Source: Paenibacillus wynnii
Lineage (GTDB): Bacteria; Bacillota; Bacilli; Paenibacillales; Paenibacillaceae
Direction of reading: 5' to 3'
DNA length: 64,000 bases
Assembly (NCBI RefSeq): GCF_000757885.1
Contig: NZ_JQCR01000002.1
Span: 1,178,001-1,242,000 of the forward strand
Part shown: in pieces, positions 54,672 through 63,528 of the stretch
How the letters are laid out: each line of letters begins with the position of its first letter
Position numbering within the stretch: position 1 is the first letter of the stretch
The notes under the pieces: model-generated
The model's input: only the letters and a program-made list of their open reading frames with translations
What the model was told of the DNA's origin: nothing
Databases searched by the model: none
Program-made: the position numbers and the translations under genes

Positions 54672-56552
54672 CTACACCATGATTTTGCAAATATCATTCG
54701 TGAATTCTACCGGGTCTCCTACAGGCAGACCTTCAATCAGGAGCGCCTGATTATACAGCAGGTTCGTGTACAAGCCCAGCTTTTCTTTGTCATTCGCTTG
54801 AGCGTTTTTCAGGGACTGGAACACTTCATGATTAATGTTGATTTCCAGTACCTTATCCGCTTTTACATCCTGAGCGTTAGGCATAGCCTTAAGGATTTTT
54901 TCCATCTCTATGGATAGCTCACCCTCTGTGGAGAGGCATACCGGATGGGTTTTCAGACGTTTGGATGCCTTAACGTTAGTCACCTTGCCGGACAGGATGC
55001 TTTTCATGGATTCAAAAAGATCCTTATTCTCATTCTCTTCCGCCTCAGTAGGCTTGTCCTTCTCATCGGCTTCAATGCCAAGGTCGCCGCTGGACACGGA
55101 TTTGAACTCTTTTTCCTTATAATTCATGATGATGTTGATTGCGAATTCGTCGATATCGTCCGTAAAGTACAGGATCTCAAATCCTTTATCCAATACCATT
55201 TCCGTCTGCGGAAGCTTCTCGATTCTTTCAATGGACTCCCCGGAGGCATAGTAGATATATTTCTGATCTTCCGGCATTCTTGATACGTATTCGTCCAAAG
55301 TAACCAGTTTCTTCTCCTTGGATGAATAGAACATCAGCAGATCCTGCAGCGTTTCTTTATTGACGCCATAGTCGCTGTACACGCCAAATTTCAACTGTCT
55401 GCCAAAGGATTTATAGAATTGCTCGTACTTCTCTCTCTCATCCTTCAACAAGCTTTGCAATTGACCTTTAACCTTGTTCTTGATGTTCTTGGCAATCAAC
55501 GTTAATTGTCTGTCATGCTGGAGCATCTCACGAGAGATATTCAGGGACAGATCCTCGGAATCCACCATGCCTTTAACGAAGCTGAAATAGTCAGGCAGCA
55601 GGTCGGAGCATTTGTCCATGATGAGCACACCGTTGGAATACAACTCTAACCCTTTTTCGTATTCCTTTGTGTAATAATCGTACGGTGTGTTCTCCGGGAT
55701 GAACAGGATTGCATTATAAACCACAGCACCATCGGCGCTGATATGAATATGCTTAAGTGGCTTGTCGAAGCCGTAACGCTTCTCCATATAGAAGTTATTG
55801 TAGTCTTCGGGAGTCAGCTCACTTTTATTTTTACGCCAGATCGGCACCATGCTGTTGACGGTTTGTTCTTCGGTAACTTCTACGAATTCATCTTCGCTGC
55901 CTTCTTTCGGCTGCTGGCTTTTTACGTCCATTTTGATCGGGAAGCGGATGAAATCGGAGTATTTTTTGATAATCGACTTCAGGCGGTATTCTTCCAGGTA
56001 CTCATCGTACTGATCGTCTTCGGTGTTTTCCTTGATCGTCAGTACGATCTCGGTTCCTATGGAAGCTTTCTCGGTCGGCTCAATGGTGTAACCGTCTGCA
56101 CCTTGGGATTCCCATTTGAAGGCCTCATCGCTGCCCAAAGCTTTACTTGTTACAGTAACGGTGTCCGCCACCATAAAAGCAGCATAAAAACCAACTCCGA
56201 ATTGGCCGATGATATTATGTCCGTCTTTGGCTTCATTTTCTTTCTTGAAGGCCAGGGAGCCGCTCTTGGCGATAATGCCGAGGTTATTGTCCAGATCTTC
56301 CTTTGTCATCCCGATACCTGTGTCGGAGATGGTTAAAGTTCTGTTGGCCTTATCTACAGACACTTTAATGTAATAATCCTCTTTATTGAACACCAGTTGC
56401 TCATCGGATAATGCCTTGTAGTAGATTTTGTCGATAGCATCGCTGGCATTGGAAATCAGCTCTCTCAGGAAAATCTCCTTATGGGTATAGATGGAGTTAA
56501 TCATCATTTCCAGCATTCGTTTCGATTCGGCTTTGAACTCTTTTTTTTCCAT
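54672..56552 (-). CDS. htpG: Chaperone protein HtpG (Hsp90)
   Basis: 626 residues, the usual bacterial Hsp90 length. GHKL ATPase motifs: [28 protein letters not shown] and [15 protein letters not shown]. The middle domain has [17 protein letters not shown] cytoplasmic ATP-dependent chaperone dimer. The leader carries a perfect CIRCE element, so it should be repressed by HrcA, unlike htpG of B. subtilis, which is not in the HrcA class. AAAGGAG lies 14 nt before the ATG, a long spacing. Confidence 0.97.
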   Translation of the reverse strand: MEKKEFKAESKRMLEMMINSIYTHKEIFLRELISNASDAIDKIYYKALSDEQLVFNKEDYYIKVSVDKANRTLTISDTGIGMTKEDLDNNLGIIAKSGSLAFKKENEAKDGHNIIGQFGVGFYAAFMVADTVTVTSKALGSDEAFKWESQGADGYTIEPTEKASIGTEIVLTIKENTEDDQYDEYLEEYRLKSIIKKYSDFIRFPIKMDVKSQQPKEGSEDEFVEVTEEQTVNSMVPIWRKNKSELTPEDYNNFYMEKRYGFDKPLKHIHISADGAVVYNAILFIPENTPYDYYTKEYEKGLELYSNGVLIMDKCSDLLPDYFSFVKGMVDSEDLSLNISREMLQHDRQLTLIAKNIKNKVKGQLQSLLKDEREKYEQFYKSFGRQLKFGVYSDYGVNKETLQDLLMFYSSKEKKLVTLDEYVSRMPEDQKYIYYASGESIERIEKLPQTEMVLDKGFEILYFTDDIDEFAINIIMNYKEKEFKSVSSGDLGIEADEKDKPTEAEENENKDLFESMKSILSGKVTNVKASKRLKTHPVCLSTEGELSIEMEKILKAMPNAQDVKADKVLEININHEVFQSLKNAQANDKEKLGLYTNLLYNQALLIEGLPVGDPVEFTNDICKIMV

Positions 56553-56644
56553 GGATCGGTTAATTCTCCTTTCAATATAGGGAAATAAGATGGTGAATGA
56601 GAAAAAGTTATGTAGCTGCGCCTATTGGGCAGCTCGTCCAGGAA

Positions 56645-56710
56645 TTAGCACTCAGGTAATCAGAGTGCTAATTCCTCTTTTTATATAACATATACAGATT
56701 TGGGAGTCAA
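56645..56710 (-). promoter_or_regulatory. htpG promoter with CIRCE operator
   Basis: Minus strand: TTGACT (56710-56705), 17 nt, TATATA (56687-56682). Next is TTAGCACTC (56645-56653), nine bases, GAGTGCTAA (56663-56671): a perfect CIRCE palindrome, the HrcA site. Confidence 0.95.
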
Positions 56711-56907
56711 GATTTCGATGGAAAAAGGTGGCGGATTCGGCGCAAGGTGGAGGTATATTAGCTAGTATGTTGACTCGTATGTTGACTGTTATGGAATATA
56801 GCCTCGTTGCTGCAATTTCAACTATTCTGGTGCCGTATGAGGCTACAACTTCAGTTTAGTGGGAAAAACCCCTCTAATTTCTATCAGATCCAACTAATCA
56901 GGCCCGT

Positions 56908-57215
56908 TTCTCGGAGGTAGTCAGTGAAATAGGTGTATTTTATACACTTATATCTAGCTTTTAGCGCTCGGATGGATGGATAGATGTACTTTGTGCAACT
57001 AAAAATATGAATATGCCGGTTAAACCCCGGAATACCTAAAAATAAGTGTATAAAGTGCAATTAAACACCCTAAAGTGTGCTAAGGGAGAAATATAAGTGT
57101 ACATTGTGCAACTATATATATTGAAAACGATGTAGGTAGACGATTTGCCGTAGTTGTCGCGGATACCCGAGGATATACTTCTTTCTCTCATACACAAACT
57201 TCTTGACGCCACCCC
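56908..57215 (+). repeat. ~300-bp dispersed repeat, copy 2
   Basis: Inverted match to 41105-41405, about 15.5 kb away. Contains copies of the AAGTGTA...GTGCAA element at about 56982, 57043 and 57093, plus a variant at about 56932 (GTGTATTTTATACACTTA). No coding sequence in it looks real. The copies bracket a block from the SUKH-like gene to htpG. Confidence 0.85.
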
Positions 57216-57235
57216 ATATGCGGCCAAAGCATCGA

Positions 57236-57455
57236 GTTAGTAGGAAAAACTCCCTCTAAATCATCGATTTAGCCTCATTCCTGAGAGTTAGAGGGATAAG
57301 TTCCCTCTAATTTCTCTCAAAACCAACTATTCTGGTACCTTACGCCGATTTAGTGGGCATAATTCCCTCTAAATCATCGATTTTGTCTCAATCGTGATCA
57401 TTAGAGGGAGAAATCCCCTCTAATTTCTATAGATCATCTATTTGGGCACCATAGG
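57236..57455 (+). repeat. Tandem ~110-bp repeat with CCCTCTAA motifs
   Basis: Two imperfect units, each with TTAGT.GG...TCCCTCTAAATCATCG, then TTAGAGGGA, then CCCTCTAATTTCT. TTAGAGGGA and TCCCTCTAA are inverted to one another, so each unit can fold. A half unit occurs at about 56858-56900. The rest of the gene-free stretch 56700-56907 shows nothing clear. Confidence 0.8.
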
Positions 57456-57479
57456 TAACTAAATCGCCAATCTAATGAG

Positions 57480-57660
57480 AAATTCTAATTAAATTGATGA
57501 TCGCGGGACGACCTGAGGTGGTTATTGGGCGGTATTGGTTGGAGCGGTAGTTGAGGCGGTTCTTACGGTTGTTACAGCGGTAGTTGAGGCGGTTCTTGCG
57601 GTTGTTTCGTCGGTGGTTCGGGAGGTGGATCAGGAGTGGCTCAGGAGGTGGTTACAGTGG
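57480..57660 (+). repeat. G-rich, C-poor stretch with 33-bp direct duplication
   Basis: GCGGTAGTTGAGGCGGTTCT begins two adjacent 33-bp copies (57544-57576 and 57577-57609) that differ at a few positions. The surrounding 180 bp repeat GGCGGT, GGTGGTT and GGAGGTGG, with very little C on the plus strand. No reading frame with a ribosome site. Confidence 0.8.
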
Positions 57661-57680
57661 CTACTCTTTATTCAAATAGC

Positions 57681-57707
57681 AAAAAAACCTCTCTAGTTAA
57701 AGAGAGG
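57681..57707 (-). terminator. Terminator of the HEAT-repeat gene
   Basis: CCTCTCT (57688-57694) and AGAGAGG (57701-57707) pair; the minus strand then has seven T (57687-57681). Confidence 0.88.
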
Positions 57708-57767
57708 CTTCTTACGTTTCGCATGCTATCCAGCATCTGAGATCTCTATTGCTTGGCTTTTCCGGAT

Positions 57768-58220
57768 TTATTTTCTGCCGGTTGCCGAAGCGTCTTCCCA
57801 GGTCTTTTGCAGCCACTTGTCAAAGTCTGCGCCTTTCTCGCCTTCGTAGATGTCGTATATGTCCACACGCATCTTCTTCAGCTTTTCTTTGAACTCTTCA
57901 TACGTATGGTCCTTAGGCAGACTCTTCTTAATTCTCAATACGATTTTGGATACGCCTTTAACCAATTCAGGTTTGTTCTTCGATGGCGCTGCGATCTCTT
58001 CACCAAATGCCTTCAGCTTAAGGTACGCTGCCTCTTGAACGGTATATACAGGATCGCTCGTCACTAAGCGCGTCAGGATATCAATAGTTTGTTTGTTCTT
58101 CCACTGGCCCAACTCTTCAACCGCAGCCAAACGAGCTTTCCAATCCGCAGTGCGGTTAGCGGCTTTTTTTAATTCCTCATAATTTTCTGGCAGTTCATAT
58201 CTTGATTCTTCGTTTTCCAT
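57768..58220 (-). CDS. HEAT-repeat-like small protein
   Basis: 150 residues from ATG 58220, which has AAGGGG 10 nt upstream; a TTG three codons earlier is less likely. Two HEAT-like helical pairs: TADWKARLAAVEELGQWKNKQTIDIL and DPVYTVQEAAYLKLKAFG, then a charged C-terminus. Soluble, probably a protein-binding adaptor. No function is indicated by neighbours; it lies downstream of qNOR but has its own ribosome site and terminator. Confidence 0.8.
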   Translation of the reverse strand: MENEESRYELPENYEELKKAANRTADWKARLAAVEELGQWKNKQTIDILTRLVTSDPVYTVQEAAYLKLKAFGEEIAAPSKNKPELVKGVSKIVLRIKKSLPKDHTYEEFKEKLKKMRVDIYDIYEGEKGADFDKWLQKTWEDASATGRK

Positions 58221-58356
58221 TCTTTTCAATCCCCTTCTATTTCACATCCAATACCTAACAGTAACAGTATAACCCGCAGTTGCGCAAGTGATAAGGTAGA
58301 AATTATAGTTTAGGTTCGGCGTTTCTTGATTCAGAGGACTTCTAATTTTTCGAACT

Positions 58357-60645
58357 CTATTGTCTGTTCTTATGAACGGTGTCTGAATGGGTATCCGTAA
58401 CATATGATTTCCCTGTCTTCAGCCCAATGATGAACCAGACTAAACCGCCAACGCCCACTGAGAAAATCGTATCCCCAATCACACGCATCCAGATGAGCTT
58501 CTGCATATAGCCCAGATGAAGGAACTCCGTCGAACGAGCATACCACATGCCATGTTCCATGCTTGCTAAAGTCTGCAGTAATCCAACAGGCAGCAGGCTT
58601 AGCAAGCCCATGGTTAACAAACCAATATTTAAAGCCCAGAAGGAAAAGCTAAGCAGCTTTGTTTTCCAAGGTTTTGTCCCGGTTAAACCTCGCAGACAGA
58701 ACAGCAGCAATCCTATACCCAACATACCGTACACTCCGAAAAGTGCCATATGCGCATGTAATGCGGTTAAGTTCAGTCCTTGCATATAGTAAAGAGCAAT
58801 AGGCGGGTTGATTAGAAATCCGAAAATGCCCGCACCTAACAGATTCCAAAAGGATACAGAAACGAAAAAGTATATGGGCCACTTGTAACGTGCAACCCAT
58901 ACTCTGGCGCGTCCCAGCTTCAAGTTCTCATAAGCCTCCATGCCGATCAATAATAGCGGCACAACTTCCAATGCACTGAATACAGCCCCAAATGCAAGGA
59001 CGCCCTCTGGTGTACCGGCAAAGTAAAGGTGATGAAATGTGCCAATAATACCTCCCGCTAAATAAATAACAGTCGAGAATAAAACGGTTGAGGTAGCGGT
59101 TGAGGTACGTATAAGACCCATTCTCGAGAATAAAAAGGAAATGACAACCGCCGCGAATACTTCAAAGAATCCTTCCACCCAAAGATGAACGACCCACCAT
59201 TGCCAATAACTCACAATACTCATGTGCGTGTTCTGTCCCCACATTAATCCCGGCATATAAAAGATGGGTATGGCTACGGAAGCAATTAGGAATAAACCTA
59301 GCATGTGTCTGTCTTCACTTTTTTTCTGGATAGCAGGCCAAATGGCTCTCGCTATAAGAATGAACCAGAGGAATAATCCGACGGCTAAGAAGATCTGCCA
59401 TACTCTACCTAAATCTATATATTCATACCCCTGATGCCCAAAATAGAAGTTATGCGATAAGTTGCCGATGTACCCTTTTACAGCTAACCATTCACCAGCC
59501 ATGGAACCAACAACAATAATCAATAAACAAACGAACAAGAAATTTACACCAAAACGTTGATATTTGGGTTCATAGCCTGAAATGGCTGGACCGATATAAA
59601 GACCAGTAGCAAGCCAAGCCGTAGCAATCCAGAAAATCCCCAGCTGTTGATGCCACGTCCGGGTAACCGCGTAGGGGAACCACTCTGCTATCGGAATTCC
59701 ATAAAAGGAACCTCCTTCTACCGCATAATGTGCTGTAATGATGCCTAAGCCGACTTGGACAACAATGAGCGCAGCAACTACCCAGAAATATTTAAGTGTA
59801 GCTCTCATAGATGGAGTGGACTTAATATTTAATAAGGGATCCTTCTCGGGGGCAACCCCCTCATCCTCATGATTTTCTTTACCACGCAGCGCGGCATAAT
59901 ACCAGACCATTCCACCAACAGCCGCAAGAAGCAGAATCACACTTAAGATCGACCAAATAAGCAGTGAATGAGAGGGTTCGTTATCGATTAACTCTTCTCC
60001 CGGCCAATTGTTCGTATAGGTGATATCCATTCCTTCTCTATTCGTTGATGTTGACCAAGTTGCCCAAAAGAAAAAAGCTGCAATTTTGCGGCGATCTTCC
60101 AGACTTTCTATAGAATTCGCTGGCAGAGCGATTTGTTCTCGATAAGTCGCTAGACTGGGGTCATCTCCAAAAACTTTGTTATAATGGTCACTAACGTTAT
60201 TCATCGCTTCCGCCCTGGTAGCTGAAACTACAATTTCATCCTTTGCCTTATCGTATGTGTTTGTACGGATTTCTTTCTTTAATTGAAATTTAAGCACTAG
60301 CTGCTGTTCTTCAGATATTTTGTCATACACAGTGCCATACTTCTCCATAGCCCATTTATCCAAGATAAATACCAGTTCACGATGAAGACCATCCGCCGTC
60401 CAGTCAGGTGCAACATAAGCGCCATGCCCCCATACACTCCCGACCTCTTGCCCCCCCATACGTTTCCAGATATTCTGCCCTTCCTGGATGTCATTCTTGG
60501 TATAAATCACCTCTCCGGCATCTGTAACGATTTGATTCGGTATGGGCGGCTTTTCCTGGTAGATCCGCCCCCCAAAATAAAGAAGTACCGCGAAAGAACC
60601 GATAAAGACAACCGCTAACCAAGCCCACAGCTTTTTGTATTGCAT
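58357..60645 (-). CDS. norZ: Quinol-dependent nitric oxide reductase (qNOR)
   Basis: 762 residues, the length of single-chain qNOR. Two extra N-terminal helices and a periplasm-like domain (residues 30-215; GGQEVGSVWGHGAYVAPDW) precede the twelve-helix heme-copper core. Conserved His are in ITAHY, RTWHQQLG, NLSHNFYFGHQG, GTFHHLYF and ALHAHMALFG. It reduces two NO to N2O with electrons from menaquinol, for detoxification or denitrification. GGAGGGGG precedes the ATG. Its leader has a terminator-like hairpin. Confidence 0.95.
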   Translation of the reverse strand: MQYKKLWAWLAVVFIGSFAVLLYFGGRIYQEKPPIPNQIVTDAGEVIYTKNDIQEGQNIWKRMGGQEVGSVWGHGAYVAPDWTADGLHRELVFILDKWAMEKYGTVYDKISEEQQLVLKFQLKKEIRTNTYDKAKDEIVVSATRAEAMNNVSDHYNKVFGDDPSLATYREQIALPANSIESLEDRRKIAAFFFWATWSTSTNREGMDITYTNNWPGEELIDNEPSHSLLIWSILSVILLLAAVGGMVWYYAALRGKENHEDEGVAPEKDPLLNIKSTPSMRATLKYFWVVAALIVVQVGLGIITAHYAVEGGSFYGIPIAEWFPYAVTRTWHQQLGIFWIATAWLATGLYIGPAISGYEPKYQRFGVNFLFVCLLIIVVGSMAGEWLAVKGYIGNLSHNFYFGHQGYEYIDLGRVWQIFLAVGLFLWFILIARAIWPAIQKKSEDRHMLGLFLIASVAIPIFYMPGLMWGQNTHMSIVSYWQWWVVHLWVEGFFEVFAAVVISFLFSRMGLIRTSTATSTVLFSTVIYLAGGIIGTFHHLYFAGTPEGVLAFGAVFSALEVVPLLLIGMEAYENLKLGRARVWVARYKWPIYFFVSVSFWNLLGAGIFGFLINPPIALYYMQGLNLTALHAHMALFGVYGMLGIGLLLFCLRGLTGTKPWKTKLLSFSFWALNIGLLTMGLLSLLPVGLLQTLASMEHGMWYARSTEFLHLGYMQKLIWMRVIGDTIFSVGVGGLVWFIIGLKTGKSYVTDTHSDTVHKNRQ

Positions 60646-60681
60646 GTGTTCACCTTCCCCCTCCGATTTCTAGTTCTCGAC

Positions 60682-60750
60682 AAAAAAAGACGCCACTATG
60701 TTTGGTAAGAGGAATTTTTCGAAAATTCAACACCCATCCAAAGTGACGCC
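60682..60750 (-). terminator. Terminator-like hairpin in the qNOR leader (possible attenuator)
   Basis: On the minus-strand RNA, GGCGUCACU and UUUGG (60750-60738) pair with CCAAA and AGUGGCGUC (60705-60689) with a 3-nt bulge, followed by seven U (60688-60682). The G-U pairs work only on this strand. The U run ends 37 nt before the qNOR start codon. No minus-strand gene lies upstream within 2.7 kb, so it is more likely a leader attenuator than the end of another gene. Confidence 0.7.
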
Positions 60751-60898
60751 TATCAAGACAAATTTAGAATCCGTACTACAAAAATCACCATATACCCTAT
60801 TACCCTCTAGTAAGAAACTCCAAACTTTTAATATCACATTTTAATTCAAATCACTAATTTATACCTGATTTTACCTTAAATTCCTGTGGTATTTATCA

Positions 60899-60960
60899 TT
60901 GCAAACCTATGTTAGCCTATATATGGAAAGCGCTTTCAACTTAAATGATGCAGGAGGTGA
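60899..60960 (+). promoter_or_regulatory. Endoglucanase promoter with cre site and orphan Shine-Dalgarno
   Basis: TTGCAA (60899-60904) with TATATAT at about 60918-60924 is a plausible promoter. GGAAAGCGCTTTCA (60925-60938) is a symmetric CcpA cre-like site, pointing to glucose repression. AGGAGGTGA (60952-60960) is a perfect ribosome-type sequence with no start codon after it; it lies 110 nt before the gene and resembles STAB-SD mRNA stabilisers. An AGCCGT/ACGGCT stem (60977-61020) follows. Nothing else is seen in 60760-60898. Confidence 0.65.
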
Positions 60961-61070
60961 ACACGCAAAGTAAGTAAGCCGTACACAATTCGTACTGAAT
61001 TTTACCGCTGTGGAACGGCTCAGCATTCGCAAGGTTTTAGTATTCAAAACTACCCAAAAAGGAGAATACA

Positions 61071-62792
61071 ATGACTAAGCGTACAACCAAATCTTTTATA
61101 CTTACTGTAGTTACCACCCTTCTTCTCTCTCTGTTCTCAACCGTGGCTTCAGCCGCTCCAGGAGACGATCAAAAAGCCAACAGCACCCCTAAAAGCAAAC
61201 TTCAATCCTATGTGGACGACATGCAACCAGGCTGGAATCTCGGGAATACTCTGGACGCTGTAGGCGCGGATGAAACTGCCTGGGGAAATCCACGGGTAAC
61301 CAAAGAGTTGATCGGGCAAATTGCCAAACAGGGCTACAAAAGTATTCGAATTCCAATTACGTGGGATCAGCACATCGGCCCTGCCCCTGACTATACTATT
61401 GACCCTGCCTACCTTAACCGTGTAGAGGAAGTTGTCGGCTGGGCGCTCGATTCTAATCTTTATGTAATGATCAATCTCCACCATGACTCCTGGTTGTGGG
61501 TAAGCACCATGGAGAAGAATCACGACGCCGTATTCGCACGTTATAAATCAGCCTGGACCCAGATTGCCGACCGCTTCAAGAATTACCCCGACAAGCTAAT
61601 GTTCGAGAGCATTAACGAGCCTCGCTTCAGTGAAGGCGGAACCGTTGATGAATCCAAGATGACCCAGATGCTGGGTGAGCTTAATGTTTCTTTTCATGAA
61701 ATCGTTAGGAAATCGGGTCGATTAAATGCGGTTCGGCCGCTAGTCCTCCCAACGTTATATACATCTCCTGAACAAGCAAGATTAGATGAGCTTTACAAAA
61801 CCATAACCATGCTGAATGATCCGAATCTGATTGCCACCGTTCATTATTACGGCTTCTGGCCTTTTAGTGTAAATATTGCCGGCTACACCACGTTTGAAAA
61901 AGACACCAAAAACGATATCATTCAAACGTTCGATAAGGTCTACAATACTTTTGTCGCTAGAGGAATTCCAGTGATCGTGGGTGAATACGGCTTGCTCGGA
62001 TTCGATAGAAATACCGGGGTTATTGAACAAGGAGAAAAGCTGAAATTTTTCGAGTTCTTATCTCAATATCTTGAATCGAAGGACATTACCTCTATGCTGT
62101 GGGATAACGGCCAGCATTTCAACCGTCTAACCTACAAGTGGTCCGACCCTGAGTTGTACAACGTTATAATGGCAAGCCTTAAGGGCAGATCCGCAAATGC
62201 TGAATCCGACCTCGTCTACCTGACCAAGGGTGCCCAGATTCAGGATACTGCTGTTAAGCTGAATTTGAATGGCAATAAGCTGACCGTCCTTCGCATAAAA
62301 GACGGAAAGACTCTTCATAAGGGCAAAGACTATGAATTGAATGGTGAGGTTCTGACCCTCAAGGCGAGTCTGCTTAACCAACTTACTGCATCAGGTCAAC
62401 TAGGCGTGAATGCCGTATTAACGGCCGATTTCAATAAAGGTACGGACTGGAACTTCAAAGTCATCGTATCAGAACCACCCGTGATGAGTAACACAACAGG
62501 CACAACCGCTTCCTTCGCGGTTCCAACGGCCTTTAATGGAGATCAGCTCGCCACCATGGTGGCTGTTTATGCAGCAGGTGGGAATGCAGGTCCACAAAAC
62601 TGGACGGCCTTTAAGGAATTTGGGTACACCTTTGAGCCTTCCTATGCTACGAATGAAATCAAACTGCTTCCTAACTTCTGGAGCGAGGTTAACGACGGTG
62701 AGGTCATACTGAAGTTCCATTTCTGGAGCGGTAAGATTGTAACGTATACCATTACTAAGAGTGGAACGAGTATCGTTGGTAAAGCTTTGTAA
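61071..62792 (+). CDS. Secreted GH5 endoglucanase with X2 and CBM46 modules
   Basis: 573 residues; AAGGAG 8 nt before the ATG. Signal peptide ending near ASAAPG (residue 28). GH5 subfamily-4-like barrel (residues 40-370): GWNLGNTLDA, INLHHDSW, acid/base Glu in ESINEPRF, VHYYGFWPFS and nucleophile Glu in VGEYGLLGF. Then an X2/Ig-like module (about 385-470) and a C-terminal CBM46-like module (475-570). This three-part form is known in Bacillus Cel5B, which acts on beta-glucans and xyloglucan. Regulated by carbon source if the cre site works. Confidence 0.92.
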   Translation: MTKRTTKSFILTVVTTLLLSLFSTVASAAPGDDQKANSTPKSKLQSYVDDMQPGWNLGNTLDAVGADETAWGNPRVTKELIGQIAKQGYKSIRIPITWDQHIGPAPDYTIDPAYLNRVEEVVGWALDSNLYVMINLHHDSWLWVSTMEKNHDAVFARYKSAWTQIADRFKNYPDKLMFESINEPRFSEGGTVDESKMTQMLGELNVSFHEIVRKSGRLNAVRPLVLPTLYTSPEQARLDELYKTITMLNDPNLIATVHYYGFWPFSVNIAGYTTFEKDTKNDIIQTFDKVYNTFVARGIPVIVGEYGLLGFDRNTGVIEQGEKLKFFEFLSQYLESKDITSMLWDNGQHFNRLTYKWSDPELYNVIMASLKGRSANAESDLVYLTKGAQIQDTAVKLNLNGNKLTVLRIKDGKTLHKGKDYELNGEVLTLKASLLNQLTASGQLGVNAVLTADFNKGTDWNFKVIVSEPPVMSNTTGTTASFAVPTAFNGDQLATMVAVYAAGGNAGPQNWTAFKEFGYTFEPSYATNEIKLLPNFWSEVNDGEVILKFHFWSGKIVTYTITKSGTSIVGKAL

Positions 62793-62833
62793 AAATCTTT
62801 GTAATAATCTTTTTTATAATTTAGCAGCATAAA

Positions 62834-62878
62834 AAGCGTTCTTTTGAGGTCCTCACCTTGAAAGAACGCTTTTTTTTG
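62834..62878 (+). terminator. Terminator of the endoglucanase gene
   Basis: AAGCGTTCTTT (62834-62844) and AAAGAACGCTT (62861-62871) pair perfectly, with inner TGAGG/CCTCA, followed by eight T. Confidence 0.95.
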
Positions 62879-62961
62879 GATAAACGCAAAAAACACATTC
62901 ATTCCACACAATTAACTTATAAAATATATTTATAAATGACCTAAAGGAGCTAATAGCACAT

Positions 62962-63474
62962 ATGAAAAACATGATTTACAAATACTTGGTGTATGTAATT
63001 TACTTCCTAGGAATTGGGATGACATCCAGCGGAATTGTACTGATGCCTTTTAACGCCGTAAGATATTCCATTATTCTTATTATTGGTTTAAGTTTGTTCC
63101 TGGCAGGATCCATATTTAATGAAATTGTTATTAATCAGCACAAGATGACTGCAGCTGAAAGCGTTAAGCTTATCGCCTTATCTCTAACTCTGGCATTAGG
63201 TATAGGAATGATCAGCGGTGGCATATCCCATTTTAAAGAAAGTCCAATCTATGTGGCCTATCTAATCCCGATGGGTATCGTGATCTCATTTATTAGTTTT
63301 ATACTCAAAAATAATCTCAAGCTGCCTAAAAAGGAACAAATGTTGATGTATTCAGGGGTAGTTGCAGTAGCATCGATTCTCTTTATCATCCTGTTTTTTT
63401 CAGCAAGCAGTTCAAGTATGAATATGACTCCGGGCGGAGATATCTTTAAGAAGATGGATATGGGGCAACATTAA
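62962..63474 (+). CDS. Small integral membrane protein, unknown function
   Basis: 170 residues with about five hydrophobic helices (residues 8-30, 34-52, 68-88, 94-112, 128-147) and a short charged C-terminus (GGDIFKKMDMGQH). GGAGC precedes the ATG by about 10 nt. I do not recognise the family. It stands alone between the endoglucanase and an ABC permease gene. Confidence 0.7.
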   Translation: MKNMIYKYLVYVIYFLGIGMTSSGIVLMPFNAVRYSIILIIGLSLFLAGSIFNEIVINQHKMTAAESVKLIALSLTLALGIGMISGGISHFKESPIYVAYLIPMGIVISFISFILKNNLKLPKKEQMLMYSGVVAVASILFIILFFSASSSSMNMTPGGDIFKKMDMGQH

Positions 63475-63482
63475 AAAAACCA

Positions 63483-63525
63483 AAGGGTGCATTTCCCTCA
63501 CACCGGGACAAGCACCCTTATTTTT
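63483..63525. terminator. Bidirectional terminator between converging genes
   Basis: AAGGGTGC (63483-63490) and GCACCCTT (63512-63519) pair; ATTTTTTATTT follows on the plus strand and GGTTTTTTT on the minus strand. It serves both the membrane protein and the ABC permease genes. Confidence 0.88.
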
Positions 63526-63528
63526 TAT

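Noticed and set aside
55743..56336. 197-codon plus-strand open frame
   Set aside because: Antisense to htpG; it arises from that gene's codon pattern.
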